A stretch of DNA of 64,000 nt from Marthasterias glacialis (GCA_911728455.2 OU452222.1:1728001-1792000); one strand, 5' to 3'. Shown: positions 1 to 10,442, counted from the stretch's first letter. The notes: generated from the letters alone by a model not told the origin. Made by a program: numbers and translations.

Positions 1-1640
1 TCCAACCAAACACCCCACTGTTCACTTTTCCGTTCCACCCCTTTAGTATGCTTTCCTCTTTTCTACATCATCTGTATTTATTCCAACCAAACACCCCACT
101 GTTCACTTTTCCGATCCACCCCCTTTATGCCACCCTTTTTTCTACATCATCTGTATTTATTCCAACCAAATACCCCACTGTTCACTTTTCCGATCCAACC
201 CTTTTATGCTATCGTCTTTTCTACATCATCTTTATTTATTCCAACCAAACACCCCACTTTTCACTTTTTCCATCCGCCCCCTTTATGCTATCCTCTTTTC
301 TACATCATCTGTATGTATTCCAACCAAACACCCCACTGTTCACTTTTCCGATCCACCCCCTTTATGCCACCCTTTTTTCTACATCATCTGTATTCATTCC
401 AACCAAACACCCCACTGTTCATTTTTCCGATCCACCCCCTTTATGCTCCCCTCTTTTCTACATCATCTGTATTTAATCTAACCAAACACCCCACTATTCA
501 CTTTTTCAATACGCTCCCTTTATTGCACTCTTTTTTCTACATCATCTGTATTTATTCCAACCAAACACCCCACTGTTCACTTTTCCGATCCAACCCTTTT
601 ATGCTATCGTCTTTTCTACATCATCTGTATTTATTCCAACCAAACACCCCACTGTTCACTTTTCCGATCCAACCCTTTTATGCTATCGTCTTTTCTACAT
701 CATCTTTATTTATTCCAACCAAACACCCCACTGTTCACTTTTCCGTTCCACCCCTTTTATGCTATCGTCATTTCTACATCATCTTTATTTATTCCAACCA
801 AACATCCCACTGTTCACTTTTCCGATCCAACCCTTTTATGCTATCGTCTTTTCTACATCATCTTTATTTATTCCAACCAAACACCCCACTGTTCACTTTT
901 CCGATCCACCCCCTTTATGCCACCCTTTTTTCTACATCATCTGTATTCATTCCAACCAAACACCCCACTGTTCACTTTTCCGATCCAACCCGTTTATGCT
1001 ATCGTCTTTTCTACATCATCTGTATTTATTCCAACCAAACACCCCACTGTTCACTTCTCCGATCCACCCCCTTTATGCCACCCTTTTTTCTACATCATCT
1101 GTATTTATTCCAACCAAATACCCCACTGTTCACTTTTCCGATCCAACCCTTTTATGCTATCGTCTTTTCTACATCATCTTTATTTATTCCAACCAAACAC
1201 CCCACTGTTCACTTTTTCGATCCGCCCCCTTTATGCTATCCTCTTTTCTACATCATCTGTATGTATTCCAACCAAACACCCCACTGTTCACTTTTCCGAT
1301 CCACCCCCTTTATGCCACCCTTTTTTCTACATCATCTGTATTCATTCCAACCAAACACCCCACTGTTCACTTTTCCGATCCACCCCCTTTATGCTCCCCT
1401 CTTTTCTACATCATCTGTATTTATTCCAACCAAACACCCCACTGTTCACTTTTTCGATCCGCCCCCTTTATGCCACCCTTTTTTCTACATCATCTGTATT
1501 CATTCCAACCAAACACCTCTCTGTTCACTTTTCAGATCTGCCCCCATGCTCCTCTCTTTTCTGATTATCTGGATCCACCTTTCCACTATTCAAATCCCTT
1601 CTAATATGTGCCCTACTTTCCAACCAATCTTGATCCATCC
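1..1640. repeat. 79-bp tandem satellite, about 20 copies
   Basis: The motif TCCAACCAAACACCCCACTG recurs at 1, 82, 161, 240, 319, 398 and 477, giving a 79-bp period after the first, slightly longer copy. The rest of the unit is pyrimidine-rich and ends in TCTACATCATCTGTATTTAT. Two sub-variants are interspersed, one with GATCCACCCCCTTTATGCC and one with GATCCAACCCTTTTATGC. Copies are good to about 1565, then decay into unique sequence by about 1640. The array continues off the left edge. Because 79 is not a multiple of 3, each plus-strand frame cycles through all three phases of the unit. No phase of the consensus holds a stop, so plus-strand open frames of up to 505 codons appear. I treat these as a by-product of the repeat, not as genes. 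Confidence 0.97.
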
Positions 1641-2096
1641 TTAATTTTCAACCATTAACAACCTGCACCCCACTTTCCTGCTTCTGGACCCTTCCCCCAT
1701 TATAATGTCAGTTGATGTTTTTTAATCCCAAAAACATAAAAACAGTATCATCCTTTCTTGCTGGATCCCACCCAAAATACTCGGGCCCCTTACATTTCAA
1801 TCTTTGTTCTTAAAAGAAAAAAAGCTGTTACAATCAACTTTGATTGTTAATTTTGTTACTATTTGACAGGATTTTGTGATTCAAAACTGAAACTTTTGTC
1901 TACCTTTGAATGCGTTTTGACAATTAGACAACCAATACATTGTACAGTGCTATGTGTACTTTTGAACACAAAAACCAAGAAGTGTGGTTGTGTTTTGTAT
2001 TTGGCATTTAAGCCAAGAATAGTCTTTTTATGTAAATTGTACTACCCATTTATTTGCACGGTCACTTAATTTTCGTCGCTTCTTCTTCCATTACAG
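1641..2096. other. Unique AT-rich DNA, no feature seen
   Basis: AT-rich sequence after the satellite. Short open frames (for example 1863-2069) have no recognisable protein features. The segment ends in a pyrimidine tract and AG at 2095-2096 that could be a splice acceptor. Confidence 0.5.
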
Positions 2097-2215
2097 ATAA
2101 CTCTTGATTCTTGCACATGATGTTCTTGGATTGAACTCTGGGAACGTATGACTCATGATCAACCCTTCAGTTCAAGATTATCACCTTAACTCATTCAAGC
2201 TCCTAAATAATGCTG
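2097..2215 (+). other. Exon-like segment with good splice signals
   Basis: A pyrimidine-rich tract and TTACAG lie just before 2097, and a consensus-type donor GTAAGT starts at 2216, bounding 119 nt. All three frames contain stops near the 5' part, so it cannot be an internal coding exon. It could be a 5' exon with a start at 2155 giving 20 codons (MINPSVQDY...) and ending in phase 1. That phase does not join directly to the candidate exon at 3363. No product is recognised. It may simply be a chance pair of splice signals. Confidence 0.2.
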
Positions 2216-2242
2216 GTAAGTTTTGCAAAAACTTTCTGGATC

Positions 2243-2266
2243 GGGGGTTGGGGGTGGGGGTGGGGG
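2243..2266 (+). other. G-quadruplex-type G-run cluster
   Basis: Four runs of five G are separated by TT, T and T, which fits the classic intramolecular G-quadruplex pattern with very short loops. It lies just after the candidate donor at 2216. Formation in DNA or RNA is inference. Confidence 0.6.
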
Positions 2267-3362
2267 AACATGGGCATACAAGCCGGGGATGGGAGGGGGG
2301 CAGATGCCACCCTGGCTACACTAGCTGCTTGGCCTTGTGGTGGGGGTGCCTAGTATTTGACGAAGTCATGAAACTGAACAAGCAAAAATGAGAACAAAAT
2401 GATCAACTTGTCTCAAAATAGCACGATACACACTTAATTTCTTATTTTATGACTATTATGCTGAAAAGATGCTTTTGAGTTTTGGAAACAATCGGACCAC
2501 GAACGATCAAACTTTCCTTAAAAAGAGAACCCAGTAAGGCTGAGAATGCATCAAAGAGCATCTTAATTCGCAAAATTAAGTTCCCGGTCCCTTCAATCGG
2601 CCCTGAACTCAACCCTGTGACTCTGCTTTGCGTTTTTTTTTTCTCAGAATTATCCCCTCTACTTTTCAACACAGATCTACGTCACTGTATTTTGCTCCTT
2701 GTTTGTAAACATTACTAATAAGTATCTTTAAAGGGGCCATGAAGAAGTATTTCGTCACATTACATTTTTGTGGCTTAATATACGGTTTGAAATTAACAAA
2801 ACATATCATAGACTATTTTGATGTGTTTGTTATGCGTTAATACACTTTAATTGAGCCCCAAAAATGTGTGTCATTTGATTGCGATATGATTCGTGACGTA
2901 GACTGTGGTCAAACGTTTCAAAGACAGCTCTGGTGCTGAGTGGTCAACAATGCATTGTGTGTTATTGTCACAAACATGGCCCTGGACCTTTAAGTAAATG
3001 TACAAAGATGTACATGTGAATGTAGAAGATTGTAGATGATTATAGAGTAATCATAGGGTTGGTTGCTAAAATGGGGTTCAGTTTTTTCATACGTGTAATC
3101 TCTCTCCCTTTTGAACAACTATCAAAGAAGATAAAAGCTGAAAGAGACAATAATGATCTGTTTTCCCTCTGCTTCTCATCCCCTCCTCGCCCCCTCTAAT
3201 GTTACTGTCTTGTAGATACAATGTAGAGTACATAGTGGCTCTAATGCAAGACAGTTCTGATGAAGTCTTAATGTCCCGCTATTGTTATAAACAACTTCAA
3301 ATAACTGTTGATTGGTGGCATTTGACATTTATGCACTTTGGTACTTTTATTTGTGTTTGTAG
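2267..3362. other. AT-rich spacer, no clear gene
   Basis: Mostly AT-rich unique DNA. Short open frames on both strands (2442-2718, 3199-3411) lack codon bias or motifs and look random. The 3' end, about 3330-3362, is T-rich and ends in TTTGTAG, a plausible acceptor for the segment at 3363. Confidence 0.5.
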
Positions 3363-3428
3363 GACACCCAAGATGATGATGAGCCTTGGTCTGAAGGATA
3401 CGTCAGCTTGACTGAAGAGAGCCCATGA
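3363..3428 (+). CDS. Candidate terminal coding exon, product unknown
   Basis: A T-rich tract ending TTTGTAG (AG at 3361-3362) is followed by an open segment in phase 0. It encodes an acidic 21-residue tail starting DTQDDDEPWSEGY and ending in SLTEESP before a TGA at 3426-3428. About 220 nt further on there is an AATAAA at 3646-3651, as expected for a 3' UTR and poly(A) site. An acidic, serine/threonine-rich C-terminus is common in eukaryotic proteins, but it is too short to assign to a family. I did not find the preceding exon: the exon-like segment 2097-2215 ends in the wrong phase. The rest of the gene would lie upstream, possibly beyond the satellite. It may also be a chance reading. Confidence 0.35.
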   Translation, partial: DTQDDDEPWSEGYVSLTEESP

Positions 3429-3645
3429 GATGGAGCGTCATCATGAATTCAAATACTTTATCTTGTCACTACCTCAAGCTACTTGAGTTGTTCAACTTTA
3501 TTATTGATTCAATACTAGGATATTAAGGTATGTCTGATGTTGTAACTTTCATCTATTGTAAAAAGGTCTGTTTCCGTTCATTCTCTGTAAAAACCACACC
3601 CACATAGGGAGAGCATGTTCACATTTGCTAACAGAAAATACTTAT

Positions 3646-3651
3646 AATAAA
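3646..3651 (+). promoter_or_regulatory. AATAAA poly(A) signal candidate
   Basis: A canonical hexamer about 220 nt after the stop of the candidate terminal exon 3363-3428. The hexamer is common by chance in AT-rich DNA, so support comes only from its position. Confidence 0.3.
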
Positions 3652-4016
3652 AGCTATGAATTAAATTTGATTTAAAGTCTTATTGCATAACAGATCTTTA
3701 TTGTATGCAGTCTTGGGGCTGTTATTGTTATGTAGCAGCAATGTAGTAGCCGGGATTGCTCTTTGGGGAGAGGGGTGGGGTTCACAGGGGCAATGCCTTT
3801 CAGTGGGGGCATTGCCATTCAGTAGGGGGGGGGGGGGGCAGAGGCCATGTTTTTTAATGAATGTGGAGACACCTTCAGGGTGGGGGAGGGGGCACTGGAA
3901 ATTTGTGGGAGTGTGCATGCCCCCCCCCCTTTCCGTGGCTACGCTGCTGTTATGTAGTGAGATTTTCTTTGCTTTGTTGAGAGCTTGGCTGAACATTGCT
4001 GTTCATACTTCGTTAT
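3652..4016. other. G-rich low-complexity stretch
   Basis: Contains a 14-G run at 3825-3838, other G-rich tracts, and a 10-C run at 3920-3929. Open frames on both strands here (about 111 codons each) are low-complexity and overlap one another antisense, so I do not call them genes. Confidence 0.6.
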
Positions 4017-4165
4017 AATAGACCCATGTACTGATGACATTACGCTGTGTTTACATGTCGTTTTCTTATGGTGGGGACCAGGGAATGAGGGGGGCTACGA
4101 ACTCAAAGCTCCCATTGGAAAACACATGTTAACAAAGCGTTACGTCATCAGTACATGGGTCTATT
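4017..4165. mobile_element. MITE-like element with ~48-bp inverted ends
   Basis: The left end AATAGACCCATGTACTGATG is matched at the right end by CATCAGTACATGGGTCTATT. The match continues with a few mismatches over about 48 bp on each side, leaving a G-rich centre of about 50 bp. There is no coding capacity. Size and structure fit a non-autonomous terminal-inverted-repeat transposon. The flanks do not show a clear target-site duplication, so the superfamily is open. A short AATAGACCC match also occurs near 10860. Confidence 0.8.
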
Positions 4166-5259
4166 GTAGAGAGTTATATATGTTCTTAATAATTTAATCA
4201 TCAAGTTGTTACACATAAGTTCTTTCGAGTGAATCAAGAATGCTGCTAAATGCAGCGATTATATCGAAGAGCATTCTATTACTTTCCGTTAAACGTTTGG
4301 CATACATGTGAAGCCTCGTAGTCAGATCAGATGAGTTAGTATACTGCACATATGTAGCCTAGTCTTTGACAATTATTCTTATGGAAACGGACGTCAGTTG
4401 AGTTTAAGTTGATGCTAAAGGTACACTTGGATTAGTTATTTGTTGACTGATAAATTTGGTTGAATTTACTCTTTCATAGCGCATTAAGGACAGCTAAAAG
4501 CAAAATGTGTACAAACTCATTAGACCATTACTGTAGAATCTAAACATACAGAAGCCTAAAGTGACCATCCATGTTTCCATATTTCCAAGTTGGTGCATCT
4601 TTCGAAGAGCGTGTTATGCAAAACAAGTACTATGAATCATTAAAACATCGTCTTGTGTAAATAAGATATCTTAGTTATGTTGGTTTCTTCCATTCCTTGA
4701 TACATTTCTTCATATAGAATGTTGATGGTATTATCTAAACAATTACTGAAGAAATTCTCTATGCATTAATTGCAGCCATTTATGTATGGTTCCCTGTCTC
4801 CAAGCGCTCCTTGAACACTGATTGTAATGATAGAAAACATGTACCAGTCTTTTTTTCCTTGCCATTATTTTGTTTCGACTCATAGCCTCTCTTATGATGT
4901 AAAATGCATGAACGAACCAAATTTCTGTGTTCTTGTGTTAAAAGCTTTTGATGGAGAGTTATATTGTGTGCTTAAAGCAGATGTAAATATAAGGAATTCA
5001 GTCTTCTCGGATGTAAAAAAGTAATAAAGTAGTTTTAAGACCTAAAATGATGTTTAAAGCCTTATTTATTTGAAAAAATGCTTTTTCTTGATTAATTTTG
5101 ATGAGTGTGAATGTGTGAGAGGTGTACAACACCATGGCAAGTTTGGAGAATGTGTTTCAGACCGTTTAAAGGCACTGTCAAGCTGTAATTAAGCAATTTA
5201 GTGATTTTAAGCAGTAAAATTGTGGTAAAAAAAAAATTTTATTGAAAAAAAAATTTTTT
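4166..5259. other. AT-rich unique DNA, no feature seen
   Basis: No convincing exon, RNA gene or repeat was found. The plus-strand frame at 4827-5024 has no recognisable features. Confidence 0.5.
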
Positions 5260-5464
5260 CGAAAAATATTTAACGAGCGTGCGTTTCAGGCGATTTAAAA
5301 AAAATGAAAGACCATTAATTTTTTTTTTTCAATTTTTTTCAAATTTTTTTTTTTTCAATAATTTTTTTGAAAAATATTTAACGAGCGTACGTTTCAGGCG
5401 ATTTTAAAAAAATGAAAGACCGTTAATTTTTTTTTTTTTTTTTTTTTTCAATTAAAAAAAAAAA
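5260..5464. repeat. Two-copy ~108-bp repeat with T/A homopolymers
   Basis: GAAAAATATTTAACGAGCGT starts near 5262 and again near 5370. Both copies continue through TTTCAGGCGATTT, an A-run, ATGAAAGACC and a long T-run. The second copy ends in a run of more than 20 T, then CAATT, then an A-run, which would fold back on itself. The A-run adjoins the tail of the SINE on the right. Confidence 0.75.
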
Positions 5465-5790
5465 AAAAATATTTCTCGTCTTCCCTTTCCTTTCCTTTCC
5501 TGCCCGGTCCACCTCCCCTCTCTCTCTCTCTCCCTCCATCGTCCTCTCCGTGTCCACTCCTCCCTCTTGTGTATCTCCGCCATGTTGTCTCCTCTTCTTT
5601 GCGTCTTGGGGTCCTCCGTGTGTGTGTTCCTCTTGCGAGCGTGTCCTCTTCTTGTCTTGATCTCTTGGTCTTGTCCGTGTTTGCTTGTCCTTCGCCGGGG
5701 TTCGAACCCATGCAGGTCTTGCGATCTTGATCCTGTGCGAGCGTGCTCTTATCCATTAGGCCATCGCTTGATCCGGGACCCGGCAAAAAA
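5465..5790 (-). mobile_element. tRNA-derived SINE
   Basis: On the minus strand a tRNA-like head carries the Pol III A box TGGCCTAATGG (5763-5753) and B box GGTTCGAACCC (about 5708-5697), spaced as in a tRNA gene. It continues into a non-tRNA body rich in AAGA/GGA repeats and ends in a homopolymer T tail next to the T/A tract at 5440-5470. The open frames on either strand here are shadows. The head most resembles an arginine-type tRNA start, but it does not fold into a complete cloverleaf by eye, so it is not a functional tRNA. Family name not assigned. Confidence 0.8.
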
Positions 5791-6870
5791 TTTTGGACCT
5801 GATAAATATTAGAACGAAATGTGTTGCAATAACGTATACAAAAATACACGTTAAAATATATATATGGAAAGGGCGCCATCTGTCGTTGTGAAAGGGCGCC
5901 CTCTATTGATATTATTTATTTTTTCTCATTAATTTATTTCATGCTGAGCGCCCTCTCGTGACAGAGATTGTTAATGATTTTGGCCACCTAAGTTGTCAAC
6001 TTTTTGGATGAAATAAATAAATTCTTTATAATTATAAGAAATAACACCAATATTGTTGAGTTTGTTTCTTCTTGAGAAGTTATTTTCCAGATTCTAAGCA
6101 CATTCTTAATTTATTTAAACTAAATAATTTATTCAATGAAAAGACTCAAACTGAATAAAAGATGCAGTGAGAAAATATCACATTTTTACTTGCAAAGCAT
6201 ATCATTTAATGTAATCATTTGAGACATTACAAAAATTAATATTATTTACAATAAGATTAAAATGGGAAAGTATTTAAGATACACTTTAAAGCTGTACATA
6301 AATAAGTTTATCAGCAAATTGATGGATAAGCATTCTCCAAGTTTTAAATTTCAACCCTTAATACTTTAAAATAGGCAACGAACAAGTTCTAAGTTCATTG
6401 TCAATAACCTGTGATAGTTCATTAATGATCAAAAATGTAATGATGAATGATATAAAACAAGATTTAAAAGGCCAAGCTCTTATTTTGATACTTTCTTAAA
6501 AGTAAAAGCAGACATTTTCAATTCGTGTCTCTTAAGATTGTAATTTCAATGAACTGTGTGAGTTGATTCACCACTGGTTCAAAATCATAAGAGAGTTTTA
6601 TTTACATGGTGTAACTGCAAACTCTACCAGATTGTACACAAGTTAGTTTTGTTTGTTCATGAACAAGATAACTGGAACGGAATAAACAGTACTCTGTGTT
6701 GTACAAAAGAAAACCAAATGCATACCCTTTTAGAAGTCCATCTGAAATTATCGGGGGGGGGGGGGGTGATGCAAAGGGTTGCAGAGACTCAGTGGGAAGA
6801 GGTTTTGCTCTTGGCAGCCACTTGTTTAATATTTGTAATGGTCACTCCCTCGGAACAAAGCTGGAATAGT
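5791..6870. other. AT-rich DNA with GGGCGCC motif copies
   Basis: Two close copies of AAAGGGCGCC (about 5868 and 5891) and a related AGCGCCCTCTCGTGACAG near 5946 may be the remnant of a small element. A 14-G run lies at 6753-6766. The rest is AT-rich with no gene evidence. Confidence 0.4.
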
Positions 6871-7040
6871 TAAACAAATATTGACTGCTTTGAGTGGCGT
6901 AGTAAAACTAGTCACTCGAGGTGATCCCCGGAGCAGCCTATCTTCCTGAGGCGGAGCTGAGGGTAGATGGGGGCTCCGGGGATCACTGAGATTGATTAGT
7001 TTTACTATAGCACGAGATAAAGCAGTCAATATTTGTTTTA
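6871..7040. mobile_element. Foldback/MITE-like element, ~170 bp
   Basis: TAAACAAATATTGACTGCTT at 6871-6890 is the inverse of the sequence ending at 7040, and pairing continues inward. GTAGTAAAACTAGTCAC pairs with the region around GATTAGTTTTACTATA, and GTGATCCCCGGAGC (6921-6934) with GCTCCGGGGATCAC (about 6972-6985). The whole segment can fold into one long hairpin with few mismatches. No coding capacity. The superfamily is not evident. Confidence 0.8.
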
Positions 7041-7589
7041 TAACAACTCAATGTCATCCATTTTTGTGGTAATATTCGTTAAACAACTGTGCATATGTAG
7101 TAATCAATCTTCAAACAACTGTATAAAATCTGACAGGAAATCTTGACAAAAAGAAAGAGGGGTACCAGACTAATGTTATTGCCTTCGTTCTCATATCGCA
7201 TTTCAAATGCACGTATTATTTGATCGTTTCACCAGGTTCGGGGTTGTCACACAGCTCATTTAAATCAATGCTTGAAATCAATGCAGTCAGAGTACAAGGG
7301 TATCCAATCAATAGTACATCGGTTGCTAGGCTACCGTTGGATAGTACCGTTAATAGTTCTTTTGGTCGGTGTGCGTTGCAATAGTAAAAATACACAACAC
7401 CACGTGACGCACGTTCGGCCAATCAACATATAGAATCAAAGGAAGAGGTGTTATAATAAAGCATCTTCAATGCTGAACGCTAAACACTTCATTATTTAGA
7501 GTTTGTAATTTCATCATCAACAAAAGTCAAGAGGGCTGAAGAACTGTAGCAGAGTCTTTTGCACAATCATCCACAACCTTGAGTCAGCA
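7041..7589. other. Unique DNA, no clear feature
   Basis: AT-rich sequence. A TATA-like stretch (TTATAATAAAG) near 7451 lies about 140 bp before the small candidate start at 7590. Otherwise nothing recognised. Confidence 0.4.
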
Positions 7590-7770
7590 ATGACTTCTAC
7601 ACAATGTCAGGTAAGGTATGATCCAATGGTTGATGGTCCGAACAGTGATTCTTTCTTCTTTTGGATTCAAGAGATCCACAGTAGATCAGTTGGGGGTGGA
7701 CATCGTTCCTTTCACTTGGTGTTGGTGGACAGCATGTCTACAAGCAAAATTATGTGAAAAAAATTGTTAA
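7590..7770 (+). CDS. Possible two-exon mini-ORF, unsupported
   Basis: An ATG at 7590 gives seven codons (MTSTQCQ) to a donor GTAAGG at 7611. A T-rich tract and an AG at 7670-7671 could end a 61-nt intron. The frame would then continue in phase 0 from 7672 for 32 codons to TAA at 7768-7770. The product of 39 residues is rich in Cys and Trp and matches nothing I know. Splice signals look fair, but the peptide is short and there is no other support. Confidence 0.15.
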
Positions 7771-8439
7771 CTTTTATTTGGCATCACAAAAAAGTTTTTT
7801 TTATTTTATATAACAAGGGAGAAGAAAAAAATGTTTCTAAAAAAGAAAATTTAACCCAAGTGATATTGACACTGCACCAAGACATGGGGTTAGGCACTGC
7901 ATCCCCCAAAATAGTTTCTCAATCCAAAATTTTACCAAACTGAAAATTTTGACAATGTACCATTTCTCAAAAGTACAAAAAAAAACTGTCAACTAACATT
8001 AAAAAAAAATAAAAAAAATTCTCCCACAAAAATGTAACCAAACTGAAAATATTAACACTGTACCAGGAAAGAATGTTTATAAAACAGAAAAACCTTGCAA
8101 AATTCAGAACAACTGTACTCCCCAAAATTTTTTACCGATTTACACTGCTCCAGGAAAAAAAAATGTTTCTCAAATGTTTGAAAATTAAAAGCTGACAAAA
8201 GAAATTCATCCCTTGAAATTGTTTATTGCTTGATAAAAAAATAAAACGCTGTTCACTACAGATATTAAATTATGCTCCTCAAAAAGTCTTGCAAATGTTA
8301 TCCGAACTGGAAACAATTATTAAACTTCACCAAGAATAAAACTATGTTTTTCAAGTTATAAAAGACAATAAAACCAATTCAAAAATAAACCATTGGATAT
8401 GGGGTTAGGGTTATTATAAGTTTACTGATGTTTACTCAC

Positions 8440-8534
8440 CACTGTGTTGAGATTCACAGAGGACAATTACAATCTGAAGCATCATCTTTGGTTGTCCCCC
8501 TAGAAATTGCCAGTCCATGTGTATATCACTGGAT
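8440..8534 (-). other. Exon-like copy A, strong splice sites
   Basis: On the minus strand a pyrimidine tract ending in TTCAACAG precedes 8534, and the donor GTGAGTAAAC follows 8440, giving 95 nt. Reading with the first A as the third base of a split codon, the segment is open for 31 codons (SSDIHMDWQFLGG...). It is the homologue of the segment 8932-9028. The reading frame does not join the frame of the exon at 9521-9625, which ends in a stop. It may be an untranslated 3' exon, part of another transcript, or a relic. Confidence 0.35.
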
Positions 8535-8931
8535 CTGTTGAAGTAAATAAAGAAACAGTTTTTTTTAATTGTATAATAAAATATGTATCTTCTTTATGAA
8601 GTGACAAAGTCCAAAACGGGTATACAATTTCAATTATTTCTCCCCCCAAAAAATAACCAAACTGAAAATACTGACACTGCACCCAAAAAAAGTATGTTTC
8701 TAAAAAAGAAAAACTTTAACTTCAAAACAATTGTTTCCCCAAAAAATGTTACCCTTTTCACACTGCTCCAGGAAAAACATTGTATGTCAAATGTTTGAAA
8801 ACTAAAAAACTGAAGAAAAAAATAATCATCCCTTGTATTTTTTTTATTGCTTGCTGACAAAAAAATAAATAAAAAAATATTTGATATGGATTTAGGGTTG
8901 GATGGGGTTAGGGTTATTTGAATTTACTCAC

Positions 8932-9028
8932 CATGGTGTCAAGATTCACTGAAGATATTGATATTCTGAGGCATCATCTTTGAATGTCCCCCATAAGAGA
9001 TTGCCAGTCTAGGTGTATATCATTCGAT
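8932..9028 (-). other. Exon-like copy B, strong splice sites
   Basis: Minus strand: a pyrimidine-rich tract ending ATTTTACAG precedes 9028, and the donor GTGAGTAAAT follows 8932, giving 97 nt. It aligns with copy A (8440-8534): both share GATATACAC, GACTGGCAAT, GGGGGACA and CAAAGATGATGC. Copy B is two nucleotides longer, which shifts the frame and brings a TGA in the frame that is open in copy A. Either the segments are non-coding exons or copy B is a dead duplicate. Confidence 0.35.
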
Positions 9029-9520
9029 CTGTAAAATAATTAGAGAATAAGTTTTTTATAAACTGCATGAACAAATTTATACCTTTTTTATGAAGTGACA
9101 AAGTCCAAAACGAGTAGACAATTAAAATTAAGGGGGTAAAATCCCATTTACTTTTAAACACATTTGTCCACTAAAGAATTACACCACCCAAAAAAGTGTT
9201 TCCCTCCAACACTTTACCAAAATGAAAATACTGACAACGCAAAAAAGAATTTTTATTTCTAAAATAAAGAAATCCTTCCAAAATGTTAAACTGACACTGT
9301 ACAAACAGTAATATTGACACTGCACCAAGAAAAACAATTTGTCAACAGAAAAGAGTTATAACTCCCCTGATGCTGCACAAAAAAATTGATTCTCTACAAA
9401 ACTCTACCAAACTGGAAAAACTGACACTGCAAGAAAATAAAATCTTTTTAAAATAGCAAATCTTGCAAAAATTTTACCAGACACTGCATCCTACAACATA
9501 ATGAAGTATTATAAACTTAC

Positions 9521-9625
9521 CTTAAGAGTAAGAAAGACAGGCAGTGGACCACTGAGTTGTAGGTGCTAACAATTTACTTGGTGCATGGGATGGTATCTTT
9601 GGAAGTGCAAGCAAAATGTATGAAC
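9521..9625 (-). CDS. Candidate gene, third exon (to stop)
   Basis: Minus strand: acceptor TTTTCCACTCAG before 9625 and donor GTAAGT after 9521 bound 105 nt. Entered in phase 1 from the exon at 10443-10544, it reads 33 codons (SYILLALPKIPSHAPSK... ending QWSTACLSYS). It then meets TAA four bases before the donor. A stop so close to a good donor can mean that this is the last coding exon with untranslated exons following, or that one base has been gained in a decayed gene. No family is recognised. Confidence 0.45.
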
Positions 9626-10442
9626 CTGAGTGGAAAATAACATACATAAACATCAGTTAAGTTTGAATTAACACAGTTATTTCCTTCATCTGAAATGTAG
9701 GGATGGTTACAACAATCTTATTTTGAACCCCCACCCCCCCCCCTAAAAAAAAAACAATAATAAAAATAAAAAACACTATGAAAAATTAATGCTTGTCAAT
9801 CTGAAAACCAACTGATTATGAAGATCGAACTACAACCAAACATTTTAACTAAGGTCATTTCCATTTTAGCCTAATATAATATAAATTAAAATCAGGGGGT
9901 CTTCAAATTCTTTTTTCTCAACTATTTTTTAGACAGAAATACATGTGCTTCTGTGGAAGATTGGTACCGGTAAGAACTTCATAGTCAGTAAGCTCTCTGA
10001 CTATTACTTATAAAAAAACACTGTTTGGTGAATACCAATCCTGTATTCTACCTATAAACTTGAAAACCTAATTACACAAGTTATTAATCGAAACTCTGAA
10101 GTGGCTCATGAATTCAGTCAAATGAGACTGAAATCTGGCATGCAATTTCTCTAAACTTTATAACCATATGCAAAACTACATGTAGGTCTACTATATTTAC
10201 CAGGTACTGCACATGTGGAGAAGTATAATGGCAATCTCAAGAGAAGTCGCCATGACCATCATGATAGTAAATAGAAGTAACCAGTCAGGCTGAACATTGT
10301 TTGTGTAATTTGTTTTAACTTTCAATTATTAAAACCAAAAACCATGATATCAATATGGATGATTTTCCCATTTGTTTGGTTTGGCTAAAAAAATAGAAAA
10401 CAAGCAGATATAGAAAGGATGTTGTAAATGTCTAAAACCTAC
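9626..10442. other. Intron-like AT-rich DNA
   Basis: Between the candidate exons at 9521-9625 and 10443-10544. AT-rich, with a 10-C run near 9734-9743 and A-rich tracts. Nothing else seen. Confidence 0.5.

Larger units (their letters stand above)
7930..9270. repeat. A-rich tandem duplication carrying exon-like copies
   Basis: Related blocks recur about every 0.5-0.6 kb. ACCAAACTGAAAAT starts near 7932, 8037 and 8655, with a diverged form near 9218. ATGAAGTGACAAAGTCCAAAA occurs near 8596 and 9090. The exon-like segments 8440-8534 and 8932-9028 sit at equivalent positions. Copies differ by indels (the later copy lacks about 120 bp) and many substitutions, so the duplication is old. Each copy also has a short TTAGGGTTA-type stretch (about 8400-8415 and 8890-8916). 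Confidence 0.75.

Noticed and set aside
127..1644. 505-codon open frame over the 79-bp satellite
   Set aside because: The frame passes through all phases of a stop-free pyrimidine-rich repeat. Other plus-strand frames are open too, so there is no frame preference.
3661..4018. 111-codon frames on both strands
   Set aside because: They overlap antisense in a G-rich low-complexity stretch with a 14-G run and show no domain.
5690..5775. Functional tRNA gene on the minus strand
   Set aside because: The A and B boxes are good, but no full cloverleaf is evident and the sequence runs into a SINE body with a homopolymer tail.
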